A DNA stretch of 64,000 bases from Actinotalea subterranea (lineage in GTDB: Bacteria; Actinomycetota; Actinomycetes; Actinomycetales; Cellulomonadaceae), in the NCBI RefSeq assembly GCF_008364845.1, contig NZ_VTTP01000001.1, positions 210,827 to 274,826 of the forward strand, given 5' to 3'. Below the pieces are notes generated by a model that did no database searches, was not told the DNA's origin, and saw only the letters and a list, made by a program, of their open reading frames with translations. Shown here in pieces: positions 24,015-32,433 of the stretch. How positions within the stretch are numbered: the first letter of the stretch is position 1; each line of letters starts with the position of its first letter. Made by a program: the position numbers and the translations under genes.

Positions 24015-26593
24015 CCGCGCTGGCTGTCCCGGACCTGTCCCTCGTCGTCCTCGTGGGGGCCTCCGGATCCGGCAAGTCGACGTTCGCGGCCCAGCACTTC
24101 GGCCGGTTCGAGGTGCTCTCGAGCGACTTCTGCCGCGGCCTCGTGTCCAACGACGAGAACTCCCAGGCGGCCACCAAGGCGGCGTTCGAGGTGCTCCACA
24201 CCATCGCGGGCAAGCGGCTCGACGCCGGGCTCCTCACCGTCGTGGACGCGACGAACGTGCAGCCCGAGGCCCGCAAGGGGCTGGTCGCGCTGGCACGCGC
24301 GCATGACGTGCTGCCGGTCGCGATCGTCCTCGACGTGCCCGAGGCCGTCTGCCTCGAGCGCAACCGGGCGCGGGCGGACCGCGACCTCGACGCTCACGTG
24401 ATCGGCAGGCAGCGCCAGCAGCTGCGCCGTTCGCTGCGGTCCCTGGGCCGTGAGGGCTTCCGCACGGTGCACGTGCTCGACGGTGCCGACGAGGTGGCTG
24501 CCGCGACGATCGTGCGCACGCCGCTGCGCAGCGACCTCCGCGACGACCACGGGCCGTTCGACGCGATCGGGGACGTGCACGGCTGCCGCGCCGAGCTCGA
24601 GTCGCTCCTTGACGCCCTGGGCTATGTCGTCGTGCGCGACGACGCGGGCCGCCCCGTCGACGCCGTGCACCCCGAGGGGCGCCGTGCGATCTTCCTCGGC
24701 GACCTCGTCGACCGCGGGCCCGACTCCCCCGGCGTCCTACGCCTGGTCATGGGCATGGTGGACGCCGGCCACGCACTCGCGGTGCCCGGCAACCACGAGA
24801 ACAAGCTCGTGCGCGCCCTCGACGGTCGGCAGGTCCAGGTCTCGCACGGCCTGGCCGAGACCCTCGCCCAGCTGTCGGGCGAGCCCGACGAGTTCCGCCG
24901 GGCCGTGCGGGAGTTCTGCGACACCCTGGTCGCGCACCTGGTGCTCGACGACGGCCGGCTCGTCGTCGCGCACGCCGGCCTCAAGGAGGCGTACCACGGC
25001 CGCGCGTCGGGCCGGGTCCGGAGCTTCGCCCTGTACGGGGACACCACGGGCGAGACCGACGAGTACGGGCTGCCCGTGCGCCTCCCCTGGGCGGACGAGT
25101 ACCGCGGGCGCGCGATGGTGCTCTACGGCCACACGCCGACGCCGGTCGCCACCTGGGTCAACAACACGATGTGCCTGGACACCGGGTGCGTCTTCGGCGG
25201 GCACCTGACGGCTCTGCGCTACCCGGAGAAGGAGGTCGTCCAGGTTCCGGCGGAACGCGTCCACTACGAGCCGGCCCGACCGTTCCCGTCGGCGGGCGAG
25301 GCGGCCGACGCAGGCACCACCGCCGGCGGGCGTCGCGACCCCGACGTCCTGGACGTCACCGACGTCATGGGCAAGCGGGTCGTCGAGACCCGCCACCACG
25401 GACGAGTCACCGTCGCGGAGACGAACGCCGTGGGTGCGCTCGAGGTCATGAGCCGGTTCGCCGTCGACCCGCGCTGGCTCCTCTACCTGCCGCCCACCAT
25501 GAGCCCGTGCGCCACCGCTCCCGACGGCGACCTCCTCGAGCACCCGCGGGAGGCGTTCGCGCACTACCGGTCCGACGGCGTCGGGCAGGTCGTGTGCGAG
25601 GAGAAGCACATGGGCTCACGCGCCGTCGTGCTCGTGTGCCGGGACGCCGAGGCCGCGCGGGGCTTCGCCATGCCCGACGGTGTGACCGGCGTGGTCCACA
25701 CGCGCACCGGACGACCCTTCTTCGGACCCGCGCTCACGGAGGGGCTGCTCGCCGTCGTCCGCGACGCCGCCACGGCGGCGGGGCTGTGGAACGTTCGCGG
25801 GGACGACACCGAGACCGGCTGGCTGCTGCTCGACTGCGAGCTGATGCCGTGGTCCGTCAAGGCCGAGGACCTGCTGCGCACGCAGTACGCCGGTGTCGGT
25901 GCGGCCGCGCGCACTGCCCTGCCCGCCGCCGTCGCCGCACTCGAGCTGGCGTCGGCCGCCGGACTTCCGGTGGACGAGCTGCTCCGCCGGACACGGTCAC
26001 GCGCCGACAACGCCGACGGGTACGTCAAGGCCTACCGCCGCTACGTCTGGCCGGTGGACGGCCTCGACGGCGTCCACCTCGCGCCGTTCCAGCTCCTGGC
26101 TGCGGACGGGGCCACGTTCGCCGACCGCGACCACCTGTGGCACCTGGACGTCGCCGACCGACTCGTGGCGGCCGACCCCACCGGTCTCCTGCAGACCACG
26201 CGCCGCCTCGTCGTGGACGTCACCGACGAGGACTCGGTCGCCGCCGGCATCACGTGGTGGGAGGAACTCACCGCGGCCGGTGGCGAGGGGATGGTGGTCA
26301 AGCCGTCGGCGAACCTCGTCACGGGCCGACGCCGCCTGGCGCAGCCCGGGGTCAAGGTCCGCGGGCGCGAGTACCTCCGGATCATCTACGGCCCTGACTA
26401 CACCGAACCGGCGAACCTCGAACGCCTGAGGTCCCGCAACCTCGGGCACAAGCGCTCGCTCGCCCTGCGCGAGTACGCGCTCGGCCTGGAGGCGCTCGAG
26501 CGGTTCGTCGCCGGCGAGCCGATCTGGCGGGTGCACGAGGCGGTCTTCGCTGTCCTCGCGCTCGAGTCGGAGCCGATCGACCCCAGGCTCTGA
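24011..26593 (+). CDS. pnkp: Pnkp: polynucleotide kinase-phosphatase-ligase of the RNA repair complex
   Basis: An 860-residue three-domain enzyme that heals and seals RNA cut by ribotoxins. The kinase (1 to about 170) has GASGSGKST at 16-24. The metallophosphatase (about 180-415) shows GDVHG (187-191), GDLVDRG (230-236), GNHEN (260-264) and YGHTP. The ligase-like adenylyltransferase (about 470-860) has nucleotidyl-acceptor Lys532 in EEKHMGSR, with later motifs ELMPWS and EGMVVKPS. All three catalytic centres look intact. Bacterial Pnkp needs Hen1 to ligate, and the ATGA overlap with hen1 gives matched expression. Confidence 0.95.
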   Translation: MTALAVPDLSLVVLVGASGSGKSTFAAQHFGRFEVLSSDFCRGLVSNDENSQAATKAAFEVLHTIAGKRLDAGLLTVVDATNVQPEARKGLVALARAHDVLPVAIVLDVPEAVCLERNRARADRDLDAHVIGRQRQQLRRSLRSLGREGFRTVHVLDGADEVAAATIVRTPLRSDLRDDHGPFDAIGDVHGCRAELESLLDALGYVVVRDDAGRPVDAVHPEGRRAIFLGDLVDRGPDSPGVLRLVMGMVDAGHALAVPGNHENKLVRALDGRQVQVSHGLAETLAQLSGEPDEFRRAVREFCDTLVAHLVLDDGRLVVAHAGLKEAYHGRASGRVRSFALYGDTTGETDEYGLPVRLPWADEYRGRAMVLYGHTPTPVATWVNNTMCLDTGCVFGGHLTALRYPEKEVVQVPAERVHYEPARPFPSAGEAADAGTTAGGRRDPDVLDVTDVMGKRVVETRHHGRVTVAETNAVGALEVMSRFAVDPRWLLYLPPTMSPCATAPDGDLLEHPREAFAHYRSDGVGQVVCEEKHMGSRAVVLVCRDAEAARGFAMPDGVTGVVHTRTGRPFFGPALTEGLLAVVRDAATAAGLWNVRGDDTETGWLLLDCELMPWSVKAEDLLRTQYAGVGAAARTALPAAVAALELASAAGLPVDELLRRTRSRADNADGYVKAYRRYVWPVDGLDGVHLAPFQLLAADGATFADRDHLWHLDVADRLVAADPTGLLQTTRRLVVDVTDEDSVAAGITWWEELTAAGGEGMVVKPSANLVTGRRRLAQPGVKVRGREYLRIIYGPDYTEPANLERLRSRNLGHKRSLALREYALGLEALERFVAGEPIWRVHEAVFAVLALESEPIDPRL

Positions 26594-26704
26594 CGCCGTC
26601 CGACGGCGCCGAGTTCGTGGAGCCGGCGGTCCCCGTGCCCCGCGGCCTCTGGAGTCGGGGACACTGGAGCAACACCGACCGTCGTCTGCAACAAGGAGTC
26701 ACGC

Positions 26705-27649
26705 GTGCCCGAGGGAACTGTCCGCTGGTTCGACACCGACCGGGGCTTCGGCTTCATCGCCCTCGGGGAGGAGGCGGAGGACCTGTTCGTGCACGCGTCC
26801 GAGATCGTGAGCGACGACGCGACGAAGGCGCTCCGGGAGGGGCAGGTCGTCGAGTTCGAGATCGGCGAGGGCGACCGCGGCCCGCAGGCACGTCGGGTCC
26901 GCGTCACGGGTGGCCAGGCCGCCGACGCAGCCGTCGGCGTGCTCGGCACCGTCACCTGGTACGAGCCGGCCAAGGGGTACGGCTTCCTCACGCCCGACGG
27001 CGGTGGCGCAGAGATCTTCGTGCACAGCTCGGCCATCGTCGGTGGCGGCGTGATCACCGAGGGGCAGCGCGTGGCGTTCCTCGTCGTCGACGGCGAGAAG
27101 GGCCCGCAGGCGGACCACCTCCTGCCCCTCGGTGCCCAGGCCGCTCAGCAGGCAGCGCCGTCCGACGGCGCCGACGGCACCGTGTCCTGGTACGCCGAGG
27201 ACAAGGGCTTCGGGTTCATCGCCCCCGTCTCCGGCGGCCCCGACGTCTTCGTCCACGTCCGGGCGCTCGCCGGCGGGCTGACCGAGCTCCACGAGGGCGA
27301 CCGCGTGACGTACGAGACCACTGCGGGAGAGAAGGGCCCGCAGGCCCGAGACGTGCGCCTCGTCGGAAGCGCGACGGCCCGCCGAGCACCCGCGGCGCCG
27401 CCCGCCCGCGGCCGGTCGGGGCGTCCGGAGGCCTCCGGCGTCCCGGCACGCGGCGGCGAGGGCGTGGTCTCGCGCTACGACGCGGATCGGGGTTTCGGCT
27501 TCATCGCCCCCGACGCGGGCGGCGCAGACCTGTTCGTGCACGTGTCCGTCCTGCGGGGCGCCGAGGCGCTGCACGAGGGCGACCGGGTCCGGTTCCAGGT
27601 GCGCCAGAGCGATCGAGGGCCGCAGGCGGACCGCGTCGAGCTGGTGTGA
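26705..27649 (+). CDS. Protein made of four tandem cold-shock domains
   Basis: A 314-residue protein with four cold-shock domains: about 3-67, 79-143, 156-220 and 251-314. Each has RNP1 (DRGFGFI, KGYGFL, KGFGFI, DRGFGFI) and RNP2 (LFVH, IFVH, VFVH, LFVH) plus the closing GPQA motif, so all four nucleic-acid surfaces appear functional. Linkers are short except the third (Ala/Pro/Arg-rich, about 30 residues). Bacterial cold-shock proteins are normally single domains of about 67 residues; a four-domain chain recalls eukaryotic UNR-like RNA chaperones. AAGGAG lies 6 bp before the GTG start. It follows pnkp by 111 bp on the same strand; an RNA-chaperone role in the repair island is inferred. Confidence 0.93.
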   Translation: MPEGTVRWFDTDRGFGFIALGEEAEDLFVHASEIVSDDATKALREGQVVEFEIGEGDRGPQARRVRVTGGQAADAAVGVLGTVTWYEPAKGYGFLTPDGGGAEIFVHSSAIVGGGVITEGQRVAFLVVDGEKGPQADHLLPLGAQAAQQAAPSDGADGTVSWYAEDKGFGFIAPVSGGPDVFVHVRALAGGLTELHEGDRVTYETTAGEKGPQARDVRLVGSATARRAPAAPPARGRSGRPEASGVPARGGEGVVSRYDADRGFGFIAPDAGGADLFVHVSVLRGAEALHEGDRVRFQVRQSDRGPQADRVELV

Positions 27650-27724
27650 GCGCCTGGCAGCGGTCCGTGCGGGGCGCCTGACGACCCGCATCGGCTGGCC
27701 GCCCCCGTCGGGCATGATCGGCCC

Positions 27725-28588
27725 ATGCTGCTTCTCCTGCCGGCCGATCCGCTCGACGGGCGCCGCGTCGACGAGCACTTCCGGGGCGAGGGGACGGCCG
27801 CACGCGAGGCCGGCCACGCCGTCGGCCTCGTGGACCACGACGCGCTGGAAGCGGGTCGCCCCGATGAGGCGCTCGTCCGCCTTCCCGAAGGGGACGACGA
27901 CGTCGTGTACCGCGGCTGGATGCTCCGTCCGGAGGACTACCGGCAGCTCCACGTGCGTCTCACCGCTCGCGGGCTCCGCCTGCGCACCTCACCGACGGAC
28001 TACCGCGCCGCCCATGAGCTGCCGGGCTGGTTCGCGGCACTCGCTGCAGTGACGCCGGAGTCGGTCTGGACCGACGGGCCGGACCTCGATGCGTTCGAGG
28101 ACCGGTGTCGCTCGCTCGGGCCGGGGCCAGCTGTGCTGCGCGACTTCACGAAGTCCCTCAAGCACCACTGGGACGAGGCCGCCTACATCCCGGACGTCAG
28201 CGACGCTGCCGCCGCCCGCCGGGTCGCTGCACGCTTCCTCGAGCTGCGTGCGGACGACTTCGCCGGCGGTCTCGTCCTGCGCCGGTTCGAGACGTTCGTG
28301 TCCGCCGAGGCTCGCACCTGGTGGGTCGACGGTGACTGCCGCCTGGTCACCGCCCACCCCGATACGCCGACGGCGATGCCTCCGCCGCCGGACCTCGCCA
28401 CGGTCGGCCCCTTGGTCGCCGCCCTCGACCTTCCCTTCGTGACCGTCGACATGGTGCTCAGGGACGACGGCACCTGGCGGGTCGTCGAGCTGGGGGACGG
28501 CCAGGTCAGTGACCGCCCGTCGAGCACCGCCCCCGAGGACCTCGTCGCAGCACTTGAACGCCGTGCATCGCCGCTGGTGCCGGCCTGA
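27725..28588 (+). CDS. ATP-grasp enzyme of the R2K clade (DUF4343-like)
   Basis: A 287-residue protein. The C-terminal two thirds match the R2K ATP-grasp clade (the group defined around CDC123): VLRDFTKSLKHHWDEAAYIPD carries the basic residues of the clade, GGLVLRRFETFV the following Arg, and RVVELGDGQVSD the metal-binding end. R2K enzymes are predicted peptide or protein ligases; some occur in phage and conflict systems. The start ATG is preceded by CATGAT and 6 bp, so it may be leaderless. It lies 75 bp after the four-CSD gene in the same direction. Substrate unknown. Confidence 0.8.
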   Translation: MLLLLPADPLDGRRVDEHFRGEGTAAREAGHAVGLVDHDALEAGRPDEALVRLPEGDDDVVYRGWMLRPEDYRQLHVRLTARGLRLRTSPTDYRAAHELPGWFAALAAVTPESVWTDGPDLDAFEDRCRSLGPGPAVLRDFTKSLKHHWDEAAYIPDVSDAAAARRVAARFLELRADDFAGGLVLRRFETFVSAEARTWWVDGDCRLVTAHPDTPTAMPPPPDLATVGPLVAALDLPFVTVDMVLRDDGTWRVVELGDGQVSDRPSSTAPEDLVAALERRASPLVPA

Positions 28589-28666
28589 GGCCCGTCCCAC
28601 TCGGCCACGGCACCGCGACCCGCGACGGCGCTGGCGGCGACATCGGCGCGCCTGGGTCCCGCCCTC

Positions 28667-29149
28667 TCACGCCGGCTCGAGCACCACCACGGGCGTCGGC
28701 GTCTCGCGCAGGGCGGCGTAGCGGTCCAGGTCGTCGCCGAGGGCCACCCACAGCTGCCACAGCCGGTCGCGCTCGGCGCCGACCGCTTCGTGCGCGCGGA
28801 CGGGACGCGGCGGTCGGCCCGCGAGTGCGACTCGCGCGTCGGGCCGGTCCTGGAGGTTCAGCCACCAGGCGGGGTGCCCCTCGCCCCAGCCGTTCATGGC
28901 GAGGACGACGAGGTCTGGCCCGTCCTCGATGTAGCCGAGGATCACGTCGCGGGCCTGGCCCGATCGGCGCCCCGTGGTCGTCAGCCTCAGCGCACCCCAG
29001 CCCCGCCTGCCCGAGGGCAGCCACAGGAAGCGACCCCCGCTGAGGCGGTGCAGCAGCCGGTGGCTGCGCCACGCGGCACGGACGAACCAGCGGGGAGGCA
29101 CCCGCGGCGGTCTGCCTGTCGGCCCGGTCACCCCGTCATCCTGCTCCAC
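28667..29149 (-). CDS. F420-dependent (Ddn-type) nitroreductase/quinone reductase family protein
   Basis: A 160-residue split-beta-barrel protein of the deazaflavin-dependent family. Typical segments are LRLTTTGRRSGQARDVILGYIEDG, DLVVLAMNGWGEGHPAWWLNLQD (the family GxxxHPxWxxNLxA region) and VRAHEAVGAERDRLW. Such enzymes use reduced F420 to reduce quinones or nitro compounds. GTG 29149 is the longest start; GTG 29131 is possible. The gene is convergent with the ATP-grasp gene over a 78-bp gap in which I see no clear hairpin. Confidence 0.85.
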   Translation of the reverse strand: MEQDDGVTGPTGRPPRVPPRWFVRAAWRSHRLLHRLSGGRFLWLPSGRRGWGALRLTTTGRRSGQARDVILGYIEDGPDLVVLAMNGWGEGHPAWWLNLQDRPDARVALAGRPPRPVRAHEAVGAERDRLWQLWVALGDDLDRYAALRETPTPVVVLEPA

Positions 29150-29179
29150 CTCCGTGGACGCCGGACAGTCCGGGCGAGG

Positions 29180-29794
29180 TCAGACGGCGTCGGGCTCGAC
29201 GGTCCGCTCGCGCGTGCTCGCCGCGTCGGGCGCGCTCGCTGCCTCAGGCATCCCGGCTGCGTCGGGCGCGCTCGCCGTGGCGGGCACTCCCCCGGGGTAC
29301 GTGACGACCGGGCCGGTCGCAGCGAAGGCCGCGCGCAGGGTCGCGAAGGAGCCGAGGGCGCCGAACGCCACGGCCCACCCGAGGTCAGGCAGGTACTCCG
29401 GCGCGGCCTCGGGGAAGACCAGCCAGAAGGCGGGCCAGAACTCCTCGTGGACGAACGCACCCCACGTGCCGAGGCCGCTCAGCTCGCCGAACCCGACGGC
29501 GCCGTCGAGCACGATCCCACCGAAGAAGGCCAGCGCCAGAGTCACCACGGTCACGGCGACCACGACGACCGCACCGACGCGGCTCAGGCGACCGGCACCC
29601 CACACGTACAGCCGCACCGCCAGGAAGGCGACGAGCGCCGCGACGATCGACGCGATGAAGCCCAGGCCCCAGAGGAGCACCCAGACGGCGACGCCCGCCG
29701 GGATGGTCGCGAGGGAGAAGAGCGCACCTCGCCCGACGTTCTCGCGGGGCTCGGCGGCCGTCTGCGGGATGGATGAAGAGAACTCGGCAGCCAT
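29180..29794 (-). CDS. Membrane protein with Ala-rich tail, unknown
   Basis: A 204-residue protein with four hydrophobic segments (about residues 24-45, 48-66, 74-98 and a weaker one near 140-160) and an Ala/Asp/Ser-rich tail with repeated SAPDAA units. AGGGGG lies 5 bp before the ATG at 29794. No family recognised. It may be co-transcribed with the downstream F420 enzyme (30-bp gap). Confidence 0.65.
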   Translation of the reverse strand: MAAEFSSSIPQTAAEPRENVGRGALFSLATIPAGVAVWVLLWGLGFIASIVAALVAFLAVRLYVWGAGRLSRVGAVVVVAVTVVTLALAFFGGIVLDGAVGFGELSGLGTWGAFVHEEFWPAFWLVFPEAAPEYLPDLGWAVAFGALGSFATLRAAFAATGPVVTYPGGVPATASAPDAAGMPEAASAPDAASTRERTVEPDAV

Positions 29795-29972
29795 GTCGAC
29801 CCCCTGCTGTGACCCGGCTCGTCCGGGTTGACCGTCGATCAAGATAGTGGCGGCGCACACGTGCTGGGGCTTGATCCGCGCGCGCAATCGGGTGAAACCG
29901 GACGCCGCGCCTCGCGTCGGCAGACCATCCCCGTCCACCGACCGGTGGACCCGCACGCGGCGCGCTCCCGTC

Positions 29973-29978
29973 TAGCGT
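29973..29978 (+). promoter_or_regulatory. Leaderless-type -10 hexamer TAGCGT
   Basis: TAGCGT ends 7 bp before the ATG at 29986, with no Shine-Dalgarno sequence. The 191-bp divergent region upstream shows nothing else I recognise. Confidence 0.5.
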
Positions 29979-29985
29979 CCTGCGC

Positions 29986-30288
29986 ATGGTGGTCAGGGAG
30001 GGTGGGCAGAAGTCCAGGTGGCACCCGTCGCGTCGGCTCGTCGGCCTCGGGGCGGTGGGTGCGACCGGGCTCTCGGTGCTGTGGCTCGTGGTGGTCCCCG
30101 GGCAGGCGGCCGACGCGACCGGGTGGCGTGAGCTCGCACTCCGCTGGGGTCACTCCGCCTGCTGGGCACTGCTCGCCCTCGCCGGCGCGACCCACGCCCT
30201 GCGCGGTCCTCGCGCCGTGGTCTCAGGGGCCGCCTGGGCGGGCCTGGCGGCCTACGTCGCCTTCCTTGCCGCGATGGTCGGCGCCTAG
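29986..30288 (+). CDS. Small three-helix membrane protein, unknown
   Basis: A 100-residue protein: basic N-terminus, then hydrophobic helices at about 19-40, 52-70 and 76-98. No motif recognised. Its stop codon shares the CTAG tetramer with the stop codon of the convergent 53-residue gene, so the two genes overlap by 4 bp tail to tail. Confidence 0.6.
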   Translation: MVVREGGQKSRWHPSRRLVGLGAVGATGLSVLWLVVVPGQAADATGWRELALRWGHSACWALLALAGATHALRGPRAVVSGAAWAGLAAYVAFLAAMVGA

Positions 30289-30446
30289 GTCGACGACTCC
30301 GGCGGGCGGCGGCGCTTCCACTCCTGGTAGACGAGGCCGCCGAACCCGATCGCCATGGCGATGGCCGTGAACCACAGCTCGAGCACGACGGAGGCGACCC
30401 CGAGCACGAGGAACACGGCGGCGAACGCGATCGTCGAACCCTTCAC
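30285..30446 (-). CDS. Small two-helix membrane protein (53 residues)
   Basis: A short frame starting GTG 30446: VKGSTIAFAAVFLVLG, a second hydrophobic stretch around VLELWFTAIAMAIGFGGLVY, then a basic C-terminus QEWKRRRPPESST. The hydrophobic pattern with a positive tail is protein-like, and the stop falls exactly at the neighbour's stop. There is no good Shine-Dalgarno sequence. Unknown function. Confidence 0.55.
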   Translation of the reverse strand: MKGSTIAFAAVFLVLGVASVVLELWFTAIAMAIGFGGLVYQEWKRRRPPESST

Positions 30447-30486
30447 GGCGTCATCGTCCCACGGGGCCGACGGGACACCCGGGCCC

Positions 30487-31101
30487 TCATGGCCTCGCAG
30501 GGCCCGGGAACCCGGTCCACCGCAGGCCCGGCGGGAGGTGGCTCATGTCGTTGAACATGACGAGCGTGGGCGGCGTGCCGCGCCTGTGCTCGACGACGGT
30601 CAGCGCGGCGTTCGCGCTGTCGAGGCCGAGCCACCGGTGGTCGGGGGCGCCGAGTGCGTGACGTACGAGCCATGCGATCGGGTACGCGTGCGTGACGAGC
30701 ACCTCGTGGCTGTCGTGCTGCGGCGTCGCACCCTCGGGCGGTCCTGCGAAGCGCGCGACCAGGGCGTCCGCGAGCGCACGGCCGGCGGCGGCCTCCGCGG
30801 CCTCGTACCCGTCGAAGAACCCGGCCCACGCCGGCGGCATCTCGACGGGGCCGGGGACGTAGGGGACGTGGTCCACGAGCTCGGCCGCCTCTTTCACGGG
30901 CACGCCAGGGAGGTGCCGTGCGATCTCGTGCGCGCTCGCCGCGGCGCGCGGAAGCGGCGAGTGCCACACCATGTCGAGCGGCACGGCTGCGAGGCGTCGG
31001 CCGAGGAGCGCGGACTGCCGGTGGCCGACGTCGGTGAGGGCGCCGAGGGCGTCCGCCGCACCGTGGCGGACGAGGTAGAGGTGTCGCGCTGCCACGGCCA
31101 T
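30487..31101 (-). CDS. Histidine phosphatase superfamily protein
   Basis: A 204-residue protein with the catalytic LVRHGAAD motif at residues about 10-17 and the second histidine in VLVTHAYPIAWLVRH (about residue 148), the two-His hallmark of the phosphoglycerate-mutase-like superfamily. Start ATG 31101 is 2 bp after the stop of the upstream PEP/pyruvate-binding gene, so they form an operon. The substrate is unknown. Pairing with a phosphotransfer enzyme suggests one phosphorylates and the other dephosphorylates a common compound (inference). Confidence 0.85.
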   Translation of the reverse strand: MAVAARHLYLVRHGAADALGALTDVGHRQSALLGRRLAAVPLDMVWHSPLPRAAASAHEIARHLPGVPVKEAAELVDHVPYVPGPVEMPPAWAGFFDGYEAAEAAAGRALADALVARFAGPPEGATPQHDSHEVLVTHAYPIAWLVRHALGAPDHRWLGLDSANAALTVVEHRRGTPPTLVMFNDMSHLPPGLRWTGFPGPARP

Positions 31102-31103
31102 GC

Positions 31104-32378
31104 CTACGCCCGGTCGATCGTCACGGTGCCCGCGGTCCCGTCGACCGTGACGCGGTCGCCGTCGCGCAGCCTGGTCAGGGCGTCGGGCACGCCGAGCACC
31201 GCGGGGATGCCGTGCTCGCGCGCGACGATCGCGGCGTGCGAGAGCGCCCCGCCGGTCTGAGTGACGACTCCCCCGACGACTCCCAGGAGCGGGGTCCACG
31301 ACGGGTCCGTCCACAGGCACACGAGGATGTCGCCGGCCGAGGCCCGGGCGAAGTCGTCCGGGCCTCGGACCACGCGCACGACGCCGGTCACCGTGCCGCG
31401 GCTGCCGGCACTGCCGATGAGCATGGACGACGACGCGGGCACGCGCGCCGTGCCGGACGGCCGCACCTGCGGAGGTGCAGCGGTCACGGGACGCGCCTGG
31501 AGCAGCGACACCCGGCCCGCGGCGACGGCCCACTCGACGTCGACGTGCCCACCGATCAGCGTCGCGACCTGCTGCCCGAGGGCGGCGAGCCGTCCGACCG
31601 TGGTGTCGTCGAGCGTCAGCCGCAGCCGTTGGCCCGCAGGCACGTCGGTCTCGACCACGCGCGAGCCGACGCGGTCCACGCGCGTGCGCTTGTCGCCGGG
31701 CGCGCGCCGCACGGTCCCGTCGGCGAGCACCTCGTACGCGTCTGGACTGACGGTCCCACCCACGACACTGGTCCCGAGGCCCCATGACGCCTCCACACGC
31801 GTGGCTCCCCCCGGGCCGGTGAACATCACACCCGAGACGTCCGCGTCGACGAGGCGCTGGACTATCACCGCCATCGCGGGCTCCTCGCTGGTCCCGCGAC
31901 GTGCCGGAGACAGGCGCCCGGCCCGCACGCTCCCGCCCCGGCCACCTCGGTAGGCGATCGCACCCGAGGAGTACAGCGACGCCCAGCACGCGCGGACGGC
32001 GTCGGCCACGGCATCGACGCCCTGCACGCCGAGCACGGTCTCGTGCTGCCCAGCCGCGGACGCGTGCGTCAGGTCCTCGTCCGACGCCGACGACCGCACG
32101 GCGACGGGCGGGTCCCCGAGCCGGTCGAGCTCCCGCGCGAGCTCCGTACGCAGGCCGTCGGGGAGGGGACCCGCGGCGATCGCCCTGCGTGCCGCGTCCC
32201 CGTCTCCTGATCCGCGGGCGAGGCGAGGCAGCCCGAGGTGCCCGGTCGCCTCGCGGTAGGCGGCCAGGGGAACGACGACGCCGTCGGGCACCGGGAGGCA
32301 TGCGCGGAGCATCGCCCCGAGCGCACCCGCCTTGCCGCCGCAGGTGGGCGCGGCGGCGTCCACGAGCTGCACGATCAT
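31104..32378 (-). CDS. Short PEP/pyruvate-binding phosphotransferase (PPDK/PEP-synthase-like)
   Basis: A 424-residue protein with the PPDK N-terminal ATP-grasp domain (CGGKAGALGAMLRAC, PVAVRSSASDED, SGVMFTGPGG, VEWAVAAGRVSLLQARPV) fused directly to the swivelling phosphohistidine domain (TQTGGALSHAAIVAREHGIPAV, with the His in SHAAI). The large PEP/pyruvate barrel of PPDK is absent, as is any central acceptor domain like the RIF domain of rifampin phosphotransferase. It could therefore phosphorylate its own His for transfer to a partner. GAGGAGG precedes the ATG. It is divergent from two regulator genes across 55 bp of nested palindromes. Confidence 0.85.
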   Translation of the reverse strand: MIVQLVDAAAPTCGGKAGALGAMLRACLPVPDGVVVPLAAYREATGHLGLPRLARGSGDGDAARRAIAAGPLPDGLRTELARELDRLGDPPVAVRSSASDEDLTHASAAGQHETVLGVQGVDAVADAVRACWASLYSSGAIAYRGGRGGSVRAGRLSPARRGTSEEPAMAVIVQRLVDADVSGVMFTGPGGATRVEASWGLGTSVVGGTVSPDAYEVLADGTVRRAPGDKRTRVDRVGSRVVETDVPAGQRLRLTLDDTTVGRLAALGQQVATLIGGHVDVEWAVAAGRVSLLQARPVTAAPPQVRPSGTARVPASSSMLIGSAGSRGTVTGVVRVVRGPDDFARASAGDILVCLWTDPSWTPLLGVVGGVVTQTGGALSHAAIVAREHGIPAVLGVPDALTRLRDGDRVTVDGTAGTVTIDRA

Positions 32379-32386
32379 CGACCCTC

Positions 32387-32427
32387 CTCAACGGGCTGTT
32401 GACAACGTTTCGTTGAGTGTGGACGAT
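32387..32427 (+). promoter_or_regulatory. Promoter with nested palindromes between the PEP-binding and regulator operons
   Basis: TTGACA (32399-32404), 17 bp, GACGAT (32422-32427) and then 6 bp to the ATG at 32434 form a near-consensus, apparently leaderless promoter. The -35 lies in the palindrome GTTGACAAC (32398-32406), flanked by inverted repeats CTCAACG (32387-32393) and CGTTGAG (32411-32417). This is a good candidate operator for a neighbouring regulator, controlling both directions. Confidence 0.62.
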
Positions 32428-32433
32428 CGTCAG

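Noticed and set aside
31104-32378. Rifampin phosphotransferase (rph)
   Set aside because: ATP-grasp and His domains are present, but the central RIF-binding domain is missing and the protein is about half the expected length.
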